Shown piece after piece: positions 28,701 through 40,700 of a stretch of DNA of 64,000 nucleotides (position 1 is the first letter of the stretch; each line of letters begins with the position of its first letter). The notes below the pieces were generated by a model. The model was not told where the DNA came from. It made no database searches and saw only the letters and a list, made by a program, of their open reading frames with translations. The stretch is from NCBI RefSeq assembly GCF_052857255.1, contig NC_135497.1, positions 351,272,622-351,336,621 on the forward strand, written 5' to 3'. Made by a program: the position numbers and the translations under genes. This stretch comes from Amblyomma americanum (taxonomy: Eukaryota > Arthropoda > Arachnida > Ixodida > Ixodidae).

Positions 28701-31700
28701 CTGTTTCTGCCCTCATTGACACTGGTGCCCAAGTCTCGGTTCTTAGCTCATCCTTTTGCCGCCGCCTCAAAAAAGTTCAGACCCCTGCCACTTCGCCCAC
28801 CGTTCGCGTTGCCGATGGCAGCACTGCTGCCGTCACTGGCCTGTGCACTGCCCGCGTCACTCTTGCCGATCGTCACATCCCAGTTTTGTTCACCGTCCTC
28901 GAACACTGCCCTCACAATGTGATCCTTGGTCTAGACTTTCTAACCGCTCACTCTGCCCTTATCGACTGCTCCAGCGGCCTTCTACGATTGGACCTGCCTC
29001 TCAGCTCAGCCGACACACCCTCAAGCTCCACGCCCCGCCTTCGCTCCACCGAGTACGCTCGCCTGCCCCCCGACTCTGCCTTTTATCTGCCTATGTCCCC
29101 ATTTCCTGCGGTTCCTGATGGGGATTATCTTGCCTGTCCACTCGCCGATGTCGTTCTCTCCCGCAGTGTTGTTCTTCCGCACCTCATCGTGACCGTCACC
29201 AAGAATAGCACCTCCCTTCCTGTCCTCAACTTCAGCTTGTCACCACAAGTTCTTCCTGCAGGCATATCGCTTGCTACTTTGTCTTCTCTCACCGACTGTA
29301 CAGTCACTGCTCTCTCACCTGAACCGCCTTCTACTGTCTCTCAAGCGGCCGACATCCCGGCCAACGTTCCGCAATCCATTTCTGCGATGATTGCTTCTGA
29401 CCTGAGCCCCGAGCATGCACAGGATCTTCACAACCTTTTGGTGTCCTACTCCGACATTTTTGACTTCGCTTCTGCTCCTCTGGGTCAAACATCGGTAGTG
29501 ACTCACCGCATTGACACCGGCGATGCCAGACCTATACACCGGAGGCCTTATCGTGTGTCGCTACCAGAGCGCCAGATCATCCAGCGGGAGGTGGACAAGA
29601 TGTTGGCCAACGATATCATCGAGCCTTCAAACAGCCCTTGGGCATCTCCTGTCGTGCTCGTGAAAAAGAAAGACCAAACTTGGCGGTTTTGCGTCGACTA
29701 TCGTCATCTCAACAAGGTCACGAAGAAAGACGTCTATCCCCTTCCGCGCATAGATGATGCCCTGGACTGTTTACATGGCGCCCGCTACTTTTCTTCCATC
29801 GACCTTCGTAGCGGGTATTGGCAAATCTCTGTTGACGCAAGAGACCGCGAGAAAACAGCTTTCGTCACCCCTGATGGCCTTTACCATTTTAAGGTCATGC
29901 CCTTCGGCCTCTGTAACGCCCCTGCAACATTTGAACGGATGATGGACTCGTTACTCCGGGGCTTCAAGTGGACGACCTGCCTTTGTTACTTAGATGATGT
30001 AATTGTTTTCTCGCCCTCTTTTGAAACCCACCTGCTTCGCCTTTCGTCCATCTTGGCACTTTTCCGCCGCGCAGGTCTTCAACTCAACTCAAAAAAATGT
30101 ACTTTCGGCCGCCGCGAACTCAAAGTCCTCGGCCATTTGGTGAATGCGAGTGGCATACAACCTGACCCTGATAAAGTTCGTGCCGTCAGTGCTTTTCCCT
30201 GTCCCCGCTCGCCCAGTGATGTCCGCAGCTTCATCGGTCTCTGTTCCTACTTTCGCCGGTTCGTCCCGAACTTCGCAGCCGTCGCTCGCCCTCTCACCAA
30301 TCTGTTGCAGAAAGGCGTTCCTTTTCCTGGGGCCCAGAGCAGGCTACTGCATTCTCCAGCCTTATCGCCGTCCTCACCAACCCTCCTGTATTGGCCCATT
30401 TCAACCCGTCTGCCCCGACTGAACTTCGCACCGATGCCAGTGGTCACGGAATTGGCGCCATCCTTGCTCAGCGACAACGCGGCCAGCACTGCGTGATTGC
30501 GTACGCCAGCCGTCTTCTTTCTTCCGCCGAGAAGAATTACTCCATCACAGAACGCAAGTGCCTGGCTCTTGTTTGGGCCATTGGAAAATTCCGCACATAC
30601 TTGTTCGGCCGCCCATTCACTGTTATAACCGACCACCATGCCCTGTGTTGGCTCTCATCTCTCAAGGACCCTACTGGCCGTCTTGGCCGGTGGGCATTGC
30701 GATTGCAAGAATACACCTTTTCCGTGGTTCACAAGTCCGGTCGCCTCCATCAAGATGTAGACTGCCTGTCCCGCTATCCCGTCGATCCTCCTTCTACAGA
30801 CTGTGAGTCGGATGCCTGTGTCCTCTCCATCTCCGACCTCTCCCACATTGCCGACGAGCAGCGCTTGGATCCCACCCTCACCTCTCTCATCGACCGCCTC
30901 AGCACCGACCGCCACGACACTTCTCTGGCCCGGTTTTTGCTGGACGGGAACACGCTGTACCGCCGCGACATGCGACCTGATGGCGCTGAGCACTTGCTCG
31001 TTGTTCCCCGCCACCTACGGTCCACTATCCTCGAACAACTGCATGACGCACCTACGGCTGGTCATCTTGGAGTCTCCCGTACGTACGACCGCGTGCGCCG
31101 GCGTTTCTTCTGGCCTGGTCTGTACCGCTCCGTCCAACGCTACGTCGCCGCTTGCGACGTCTGTCAGCGCCGAAAGAAGCCCGCTGTCCTGCCGTCTGGA
31201 CACCTGCAGCCGATCCCCATCCCGACCGACCCGTTTTCTCGTGTTGGACTAGATTTATTTGGGCCCTTCCCGGAGTCCTCCACGGGGAACAAGTGGATTG
31301 CCGTCGCCACCGATTATGCCACGCGGTACGTGACCACTCGCGCCATTCCAACCAGCTGCGCCACTGACGTCGCTGACTTCCTTCTGCACGACGTCATATT
31401 ACACCATGGCGCTCCCCGTCAACTCCTTACCGACCGTGGCCGCTGCTTCCTTTCCCGAGTTGTTGACGAAATCCTTCGTTCGTGCTCCGTTCGTCACAAG
31501 TTCACCACTGCTTATCATCCTCAGACGAACGGCCTTACGGAGCGTCTCAACCGCACGCTGACAGACATGCTCGCCATGTACGTATCCGACGACCACCGGG
31601 ACTGGGACATAAGCTTGCCTTTTGTCACCTTCGCCTACAACTCGCCATGATACCGCTGGTTACTCGCCCTTCTATCTTCTCTTTGGACGAGACCCCTTAC

Positions 31701-34700
31701 TGCCCTTCGACACTCTGCTGCCCACAGCTGGCCCTGTCACTACATATGCGCGTGACGCTATCGCCCGAGCAGACGCCGCCCGCCAGGTTGCTCGACACAA
31801 GCTCTCCGCCTCCCAAGAGGCTCAAAAACACCGCTACGATGGCCTGCACCGTGATGTGCGATACCCTGCCGGATCTCTCGTCTTGCTGTGGCTCCCATCC
31901 CGTCGTGTGGGGTTATGTGAAAAACTTCTGCCGCGCTACACAGGTCCTTATCGTGTATTACGGGCAGTGACCGACGTAATGTATGAAATCACGCCGCTGC
32001 ACCCAAAGTCGACGTCCGCTCCACTGAAGTCCGAAGTCGTTCATGTAGCTCGCCTCAAGCCCTATCACCCACCATCGACATCGCACGCCTAACACGCACC
32101 GGGACGTTGCCTTCAGCCGAGGGGGATAGTGTTACAAGTGGACGAATCATGAACGAAGAAGTGGCGGTGCGCTGAACGACGACGACGTTGACAGTTGGTA
32201 GCTGGGCGCTCGGTTCTGAGCTGAGTGCTGGCCATCTCAGAGCAGCCGCAAATATAGACTTACCGCTGTAACATCCCCGTAACAATATACTGAGGAGCAG
32301 CGAGAAAAAAAATAGCATTAGTACCTTAGTTCCGAATATAACGTGAGATGCGTTCTTAAACTAATGAACTAAAGAAAAAATGTGTAATACATGTGCAAAT
32401 ACGGTAATGATATTTTGTAAAAGCGTAGGCAGGTCCATAAAACACAGCTCATATCTACAATGCTGTCTCTCCACTGCCGGCATGATTGAGCTAGTCCACA
32501 CATAAACTGGCAGCCTCTGCCCTTGAAAATTCTAGCACAGGGAAGAATTAAGCTGCATCCAACAGCTTTTAGCAGTGTTCAGTGTTCTGTAAGGTGCGTG
32601 CCTTGCAGGGGCTCATCCAGGGTGTAGCTGACGAAGCTAAAAATGTGGCTAGCCTCGACCCCTCAACAGTGTGTTGTATACAACACACAGTTCCCCCTCT
32701 CAACCACCATCCCCATAAGCCCAGACACACGACATAAATTTCCTCCACCTCCTGTTCCCACCTTACCAAAAGGAAAAGGAAAGAAATCTGGCTATGCAAC
32801 TAATTTCAACTGCTTTCGGTTTTTGTAGCCAAGCAACTGTAAAGGTTGCCTGTTGCACACAATGAAACACAAATTAGCTTTGGCTTGGTTAATGCTACAA
32901 GGCTCAACTTATGACACCAAGCTCAGCATAAGAGTGTCAGATATACATTTTCAGAGGTTACTGAACAACATCATCACTGAAGTAAACAGTATATAATATA
33001 TATATAAATTCCAGTAAGGTTTTTCCACATTTTCTGGCAATAAATAAAAATGATCAGGTAAGTTGCAGTTATCAATACTGCTGCTCAATTACACATGCAC
33101 AAGCTCCCTACAGTCAGTGACACTTTGGCTCAAAAAACCTTCTAAACAAACTTTTATGTCCTGCCTTTTAAAAAGTCTTGTCCACACAAACTCACTGTGA
33201 GGAGTATTTCAAATACCAGCTGACTTACGGGACATTGACGCTTTTGGAGCCCTGATAAGTCATCAAGTGCAAGATGTGCAGGCAGCGGTTTCTCAGGCAC
33301 ACATGATGTATCAAGAGTGCAGTTTCGTCCATTGGAGCTGAAAAAATGAACAAATAATATTTGTAAAGAAAAATAAAAAAGTCATTAACAGGTCCAAAAT
33401 ACTGATGCCCACTGCTACAACAAAACTGAATGAAAGTCATCGTACCAGCACTTTCAGCTGACTCAACATCTCTTTTCAGGTTGAGTGTCTTCTCCGAGAC
33501 CATGGAGTTTGGGAGCGTCGACACCATGAACTGACCAAACCTTTGAGGAAGGAGAACATAACAAAGGATAGGCAAGTGGTTGAAGTGATCAAGATAAAAT
33601 GCAAGTGTAAGCCATGTTTTGATGTTAATGGCAGTGCGCTAAAAACTGATGCAAGTTAGCAAGAGGCCTGCTGCAGAAAGATCATTTTTGAAAAGCAGTT
33701 ACCAATTCTTATTTACCAACTCTTACCAATGATTCAGTTTATAGCAAAAATCCACAGGTTATTTTCAGTTTTATGACTTTCCACACATTTATGGTTGAAA
33801 GTTGAAAAGCTACATTCAATCTCAGTCTTTACACACAACGGAAAAAAAGCCGAATTTTTCACAGTATGTGCCATGACATGAAAGAAAAAAACCTTACTCA
33901 TCGTAGGCAATGGTCGACAGAGAATTAAGGGCCACCATTCAAGACAAGACCACATTAGCAGCAAAAAAAAATTGCGTTTCTGGCTTTAAAAGAAAGTGCT
34001 CCTTTTCTAGCGTAGCGCCAGAATTAAGTTTATCAGAGGGTCAATGACCGAATGATAGCATGGCAGTGATGGAATGATAAAAACAATGATTGCTCCAGAT
34101 ATTTGGGGGGGGGGGGGGGGGCTACTGTTTGAAGATGATGTTGGTGATGAGTTTTAATGGTGCAAGGGCAGCTTTGTCCAAAGAGCACCATGCCATGGCA
34201 CAATGTATTTTCATTACACAAGGTAAGGTCAGGTCGTAGGCCCATTTCCAGGCATTTCACTCCACCAAAGCCAAGCACTAGGCAAGGGGAAAGCTTATAC
34301 CCATTGTATCACTGGTGCATATCCGGCGGCACTGGGGATCAAACCCCACACCTCCCACACGTAAGACAGATGCTCAAACCACTAGGCCACCACTGCGGTA
34401 TGTTTTATTGTTTCATAACGTGTGGTGCTAAAGCATCGTTATTTTCATTTGAGGGATCTTCGTGCAGGATTGCACGATACAAGAGTTATGTTTGCGTCTA
34501 TGAAGTATTGAGGTGTTTCTTGTTTTGCTGGAACAAGTGGAATTCTATACGGTGTGATTAAAGCAGTGTGATACTGCCTTCCTACATCTCAGTGTCCAAA
34601 AAAATTCCACTAGAAGGCATGGAAAGATGCTTTATGGCATCAAAAAAATCTCCAAATCTTGAGGAGAAACATACTCTGATCCTAATTACAGTGGTTTCCA

Positions 34701-37700
34701 GGAGACAACCAATGACCTGAAACCAAGGTTGGAAGCACTCTGAGGCAGTAGAGGTTGCGCTCTATACACTACCCATAGCACACCGTACCTCTGCCCTTGA
34801 AGATTGTTTCATTAAGTAAGCACATATGCATACAGTGAAACCTGGTTATAATTTGAAGTCACTGGGACCGCGAAAATATTCAAATTAAGCAGGTCTTCAA
34901 ACTAACCGAACAGAAAAAAAAATGGGGCAGAGGCAAGAAAATGTGTTACAAGAGATTGTAGAAAGGTAGAGAGTTCATACAAAATGCATGCATACATCAC
35001 ATAATACATAAGAGAATAATCAGTGAAAATTAACAGTAGACGAACTTTGCAGTTACTTAAAGGAGTATAACCACTGTTTTCTTCTTTTATATAATGCATT
35101 TGACAATGAGTATACTTGGACCACCCCACAATATTCCCCTACGACCACTAAATAATTTACAATTGAATTTCTTCTTGATACCATTTTGGATTTGGTTTCA
35201 ACAACCGAACAATGGCTGTGACGTGTGAGGTGTGCTTAGGTCATTTGAGGCATGAAAAGAAATTGCAATATAATCGCTGACACAGTTCTAATTCACTAGA
35301 GCGCTTAAGCCAGCCTACTCCAATAGACAGAATGACAACAAATGATGTATTGGTGGTTATATTTGAGGTTTTTTTCATGCCTCACGTGACCTAAACGCAC
35401 CTTACATGTCATAGCCCTTGTTCGGTTGTTGAAGCCAAAACAGCATGAGTGAAGAAATTTGATTATAGATTATTCAGCAGTCTTAGGCGAATACCACGTA
35501 GTGATCCATGTATATTGTAATGTCTTACCATCATTACAGAGGAGAAAGCACGCAACTAAAATTTCACGTCTATAGTCCATCATAGTACTGAGAGTGAAGT
35601 TCAGCACTTCCTACATCTCACTGAGAGATGCTGGTAACCTAACCCCATAACCACAGCACACCATGCAAAAAGACGGTGCAGGCCAGCACAGTGCACGTTC
35701 AACCAATCACGAGTACACAGCAAGAATGGCCGGATCGTGTGACCAGCGCCTCCTCCCGCTTCGCAATGGGAGCCGCCGGTACGCCTCACTTCAGTTAGTT
35801 GCCACGCTGCGGCGCTACCAAGATGGTTGGACTGCCTGCGTCATGCTTGCCAATGGTTGCGCGGTGCTGGCGTTATCTCTCCTACTCCTATACAACAGAC
35901 CTACACCATCAGTCAGATTCCTGCTTCGTACCCCTTCTTGCGTAGCTCTCAATTCATCCCCGGCGCAGCGCTTTTTCCAACGACAATCGGCTGGAGCAGC
36001 AGCTTTGCTCGCTGTTTGCAGAGGTGGGCTCTGGCGCTCGCTCCGCCTATCACTTGAGGATGCTGTTCCTTGCCAGATGAATAGAGCGTTGTAAGTTGTT
36101 ACGTTTGTTTGTTTCGTGGCACCATGATTAACGAAAATTGTTTTGCACAGATAAATGGTGTGGTCTGAGACGATGACGAGATGTCCTCGCAGCAGCATTA
36201 AAATGGCACCAGTTAATTATGGCAAGCACGGCTGCTGCTTTCAGTTCTGCGCGAAGTATGGGAAACCGTTTGTAGAAAAGAAGGGGACGTCCATGTGCAT
36301 TTATTTACATATATTTACAACTCTTTACAGCAACAGCATACACAATACTTTGCATGTGTCTGCTGCTATACACATTACAACTCTGTGTTTATAGCCATTT
36401 ACATTTCTAGAATTTGTGTATTTGCTTGTACTGGCACTTATTAACAGACATAAGAAATACCGTATTCACTCGCATAATGCTCGCAATCGCGTAATGCTTG
36501 CACCCCCCACATTGGCTATCAAAGAATGGAAAATTTTTTTTTCCCCGCATAATCATCGCATCCGCAAAATTACTGCCGCGAGCCGTCTGCTTGTCGTAGC
36601 GATCACCATCTATTGACTGCGGCCACAACTAACTGCTATGGTTGGGCGCGTGTGCTACTAGGCGGCGGTACTGTGCTATCATCCGCTGCCACCGCCGCTA
36701 CCGCTCATCCACTCACCACCGCTACGCCATTTTGCGAAGGTGTCTGTCTCCAGCTCTCCGGTGTCTCGTAGGCCTCGTTTGCCTTGTTTGCGTGTTGCAC
36801 CGTGCTCTTTGTGCTGCTTCGCCATGGGACGCTACGCAAGCTACACAGCTGCTTTTAAGCTAAAAGCTATTGAGTATGCGTTGGAACATGGCAACCGCGC
36901 TGCCAGCAGACACTTCGGCGTCAACGAGTTTTGCGTCCGGTATTGGAGACGGCAGCACGACGAACTTAAGACGACTGGTAAGACGCGCCGGGCCTTCCGT
37001 GGACCGAAGACTGGGAAATTTCCTGCCGTCAAATCCTCTTTACTGGAATATATCAAGGCTCGACGAGCGGATGGGTGTGCTGTGTCGATTGATTTGATAC
37101 GGAACCAGGCGCTCGTAATCGCAAGAAAGGAGGGCATCCCGGTGCAAGACTTCCGCACTAGTAACGGGTGGGCCACACGATTTATGCGGCGCAATGGACT
37201 CTCGCTCAGGAGGCGAACGACGCTTTGCCAGCGCCTGCCCGCAGCCTATGAAGAGAAAATAGTGGACTTCCATCGATTCGTTATCAGGATCTGGCAGGAG
37301 AAAAACTTCTTGCTCTCCCAGATAGGGAACGCGGACAAAACTCCGCTGAATTTCGATATGCCCAGCAGCAAGACAGTCGAACAGACAGGTGCTCGGACTG
37401 TGCACGTCAGGACTACAGGTGCCGAAAAACAGAGGTGCACGGTCATGCTAGGCGTGACAGCGGACGGGCGGAAGCTCCCACCGTACGTCATTTTCAAGCG
37501 GAAGACCCTCCCGAAAGGAAAGCTCCCCCCTGGTATACAAGTGCGCGTCCAAGAAAAGGGGTGGATGACCGCGGGCCTTATGGTGGACTGGGTGAAGACT
37601 GTGTGGGGGCAGCGACCGGGAGCGCTTCTTTTTCCGTCGCTCCTCGTGCTTGATAGCTTTCGGGGCCATCTTCAAGAGTCGGTTCGGGCGAAGTTCAAGG

Positions 37701-40700
37701 AACTGCGCACGGACCTGGCTGTTATACCCGGCGGCCCCACATCAATGCTACAGCCTCTTGACGTATCTTTGAACAAGCCATTTAAAGATAGCGTCCAGAG
37801 GCTGTACGCAGACCGGATGGCCGAAGGTGAACATGCTCTGACGCCGGGCGGCAAGATCATAAGACCGTCCGTGGAGCTGCTGTGCAGCTGGGTATCAGAG
37901 GCATGGGGGATGATTGATGTAAACATGGTGGCCAGAAGCTTCAAGAAAACAGGAATTTCGAACGCCCTGGATGCGACCGAGGACCACCTGGTGTGGGACG
38001 ACGAAGAAGCATCGGAAAATGAAGAAACCATCGATTCCAGTGTCGACACGAACTCTGATGAAGAGTAGAATTGCCTGCAGGACGTACGCAACGCGAGTAG
38101 CGACGGGGTGGTTGCGCGCGGCAAATAAAGTGCTTTAGCAGCTTGAGCTTACGTTCACCCTATACTTTCATAACGAAGGTAAGTTACGCTTGAAAGTAAT
38201 GTTTTCGTTATATTTACAATTGCGGACCTGACAATCCTGATCTTGCACCCATTCATCTTTGCATTTAACACTCCGAAACATTTGCTTGAAAATTTTCCCC
38301 GCATAATTATCGCACCCCCAAACTTCGCATTGATTTCAGGGAAAAAAAGTGCAAGGATTACGCGAGTAAATACGGTATGCATTGTAGCGCAACCACATTT
38401 GTACGCTTGAGGAGGACAAAGCATCTCGTGCACGAGCGGAACAACAGTGAACGAAACAAAACACATCTAACGCCCGTCTGGACAACCAGCTCGTACACCC
38501 TCGTGTGTTTGATCTCCCTCTCTTGCGGCCTGAAGTGACAAGGACGGTAAAATAAACGCTGATACTGCGCCGAAGAAACGCTGCCTTGTGGTTTCGGCTT
38601 TTACGGTGACTGCGCCCGAAGACTTGCTCGAGCGGACTTGATTTCAATTTTATCTGCCTCGTTTCCTTCAAGTGCTTTTTTTAGTTTTGCATCATTTTAT
38701 TCGCGCCTGGTTGTAGTCAAGACCAGGCAGAACGTCCGAAATGCTCCGGCATTGGCTGCTGCGCCGTGCATTTGCGACAGGAGTTCTTTTCGCTTAAAAC
38801 AATCGTAGCTGCGGTCTGCCACTCACAGAGAAAAATCTTTATCTAGTTGTCATAACGATGACAGCTTAGCCTGCAAAAAGTAGAGCTACGGCTTGAAAGC
38901 TACTGCTACTTGGCAGTTTCTAAAAATGCCTTCTCGGGAAGATATATCATTCCTTCTTTATTTCATTCTCCCATTTTCCTTACTCAACATGATTGAATCG
39001 CAAATCAATAGAGTAAAACATATTACTGACTACCTTTACCCTCTGATTCCATATTTCTGCCAAGCAGTTTCAGTACCTCTCCCGGAAAGTTTCAGCGTTG
39101 TAGCTATAAGACAAACATGATTCTAACAAGCCGCTACAGCCTTTCGTTACAATGCCAATGCCGCTGCACCGCACTCTCTGTGGCTCCTTTTAAAACCAGC
39201 GCCTGCAGCGGCTCCGCAGTGAGCAGCGCCACGAACGGCGCGCTCTATGACGCGTCAATACCTGACAGGCAGCCCGATTAGTATGAGGGATGCAGAGCGC
39301 CACCTCATGAAGAAAGCGAGGTTTAAAAAATTTTCTTCGTCGGCTTTCCGTCATCAGACGCCACTAAGATGGCACTCTCCCTCACAGGCGTAGAGCAGGC
39401 GCGAAGGCTAGCCGACGGGGGAGAGCAGGAAAGGAGGATAGGAGAGGGTGTTGGGTGGTCGGATCGGCCATACTCGTCAGGCATTGTAAAAATAGAGGCG
39501 CTGGTGCGACATGCATTGACACTGCTAGGAGTGTGGGGTGCTTCAATGCCAGTGTCCGTGCTAGATGCTGCCTTGGTGAATTGCTGAAAGCACGTAACAC
39601 TGAAACCGGTATCTCCTGATAGTGATGATGATAGTGAATTTTTATGGGACAAGGGCATCTGTGGCCAAAGAGCACCATGGCACAAGGTATTTTTGTCTGC
39701 TCAAGGAGGGATCAAAGACCCATTTTCCAAGCATTCCACCCTGAATAAGTCGAGCACCAGGCGAGGGGAAAGCTTGTACCCACTGTATCACCGGTGGGTA
39801 CCCAGCGGCACTGGGGATCGAACCCCGCACCTCCCGCATACGGGGCAGATGCTCAACCACTAGGCCACCGCTGCGGTGTCATCTCCTGATGCGTTTCTGT
39901 GAAGCACATCTTCTCCTCGACACATTTCAGCAATCTGCAAGCTGCATCGTGGGCCGGTTTTTGTGCTGGGAGTACTGGGGCGCCTTGCCTATCAAGCACT
40001 GGCATCACTTTGCTGCACTGCCTTGCTGCTCTGAAGGGCCATCGCTTCAATGGGTTTTCAGTAAAATCGAGATCGGGCATCCCCGCAAAGTACACCCGAT
40101 CATCTAGCTAACTGGGCTGGTGTAGGCCACCAGTTTGAATTATCCAGTAAAATTTACATTATAAATTATGAGAGTGCAGAAAATTCTCTGAATTATCAAG
40201 GATTTACTCTAATTCACAACAGCAGCATAATGATCCGTTTCTGAGAAACTCAATGGACTTCCGATTTCACTAGGACAACAAGGACAGGAAGAGTATCATG
40301 TAAACTTCTGCCAACCTGGGCAGAACTCTATAGTATGAATAATTGCCATAATGTATGCGCCACAACACTGGCCTTGGTTTACAGTAGAGTCGGTAAAATA
40401 AAGAGCTCAGTCAACAAAACCTCCGGCACAACAAGACAGATGAACTAAGCAAGGATCCTCAGAAAAAGCTACCTGTTTAAGCCAACAAGCACATCTGACA
40501 TGAATTGATATAGTTAATGTATGCCCAATCAGTGCTCAAAGCACATACCTCAAAATGTCACCGCTGCGATTGGTGTTCTGAAGAAGTGTCTTGAGGAGGT
40601 TGCAGAGCAGCCGAATAGTAGAGGGGGTGAGATATGGGTCACGCAGCATCATGAGCACCCTGGTCACCATCTCCAAGTCACGCAGAATTCGCAGGTTGGC

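Larger units (their letters stand above)
27178..32284 (+). mobile_element. Ty3/gypsy LTR retrotransposon, two LTRs, frameshifted pol
   Basis: 5107 bp element, antisense to WDFY3 in intron 14-15. LTRs of 155 bp at both ends begin TGTTACA and end GTAACA and differ at four positions (about 2.6%), so the insertion is fairly young. A 4-bp ATAT duplication flanks it (27174-27177 and 32285-32288), as in gypsy-type elements. The gene order gag, protease, reverse transcriptase, RNase H, integrase is Ty3/gypsy (Metaviridae-type). There is no envelope frame. Two frameshifts in pol make this copy defective. Confidence 0.95.

Noticed and set aside
31645..32129. Envelope-like third frame in the gypsy element
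   Set aside because: The frame is the integrase C-terminus after a frame break; no signal peptide or membrane segment.
36209..36390. Possible THAP-like start ([11 protein letters not shown])
   Set aside because: Only the first cysteine pair is suggestive; the rest of a THAP domain is missing and no continuation was found.
36740..36823. Longer N-terminus for the pogo transposase
   Set aside because: The 28 extra residues resemble nothing in the family, and the GCCATGG start at 36824 matches the family N-terminus.
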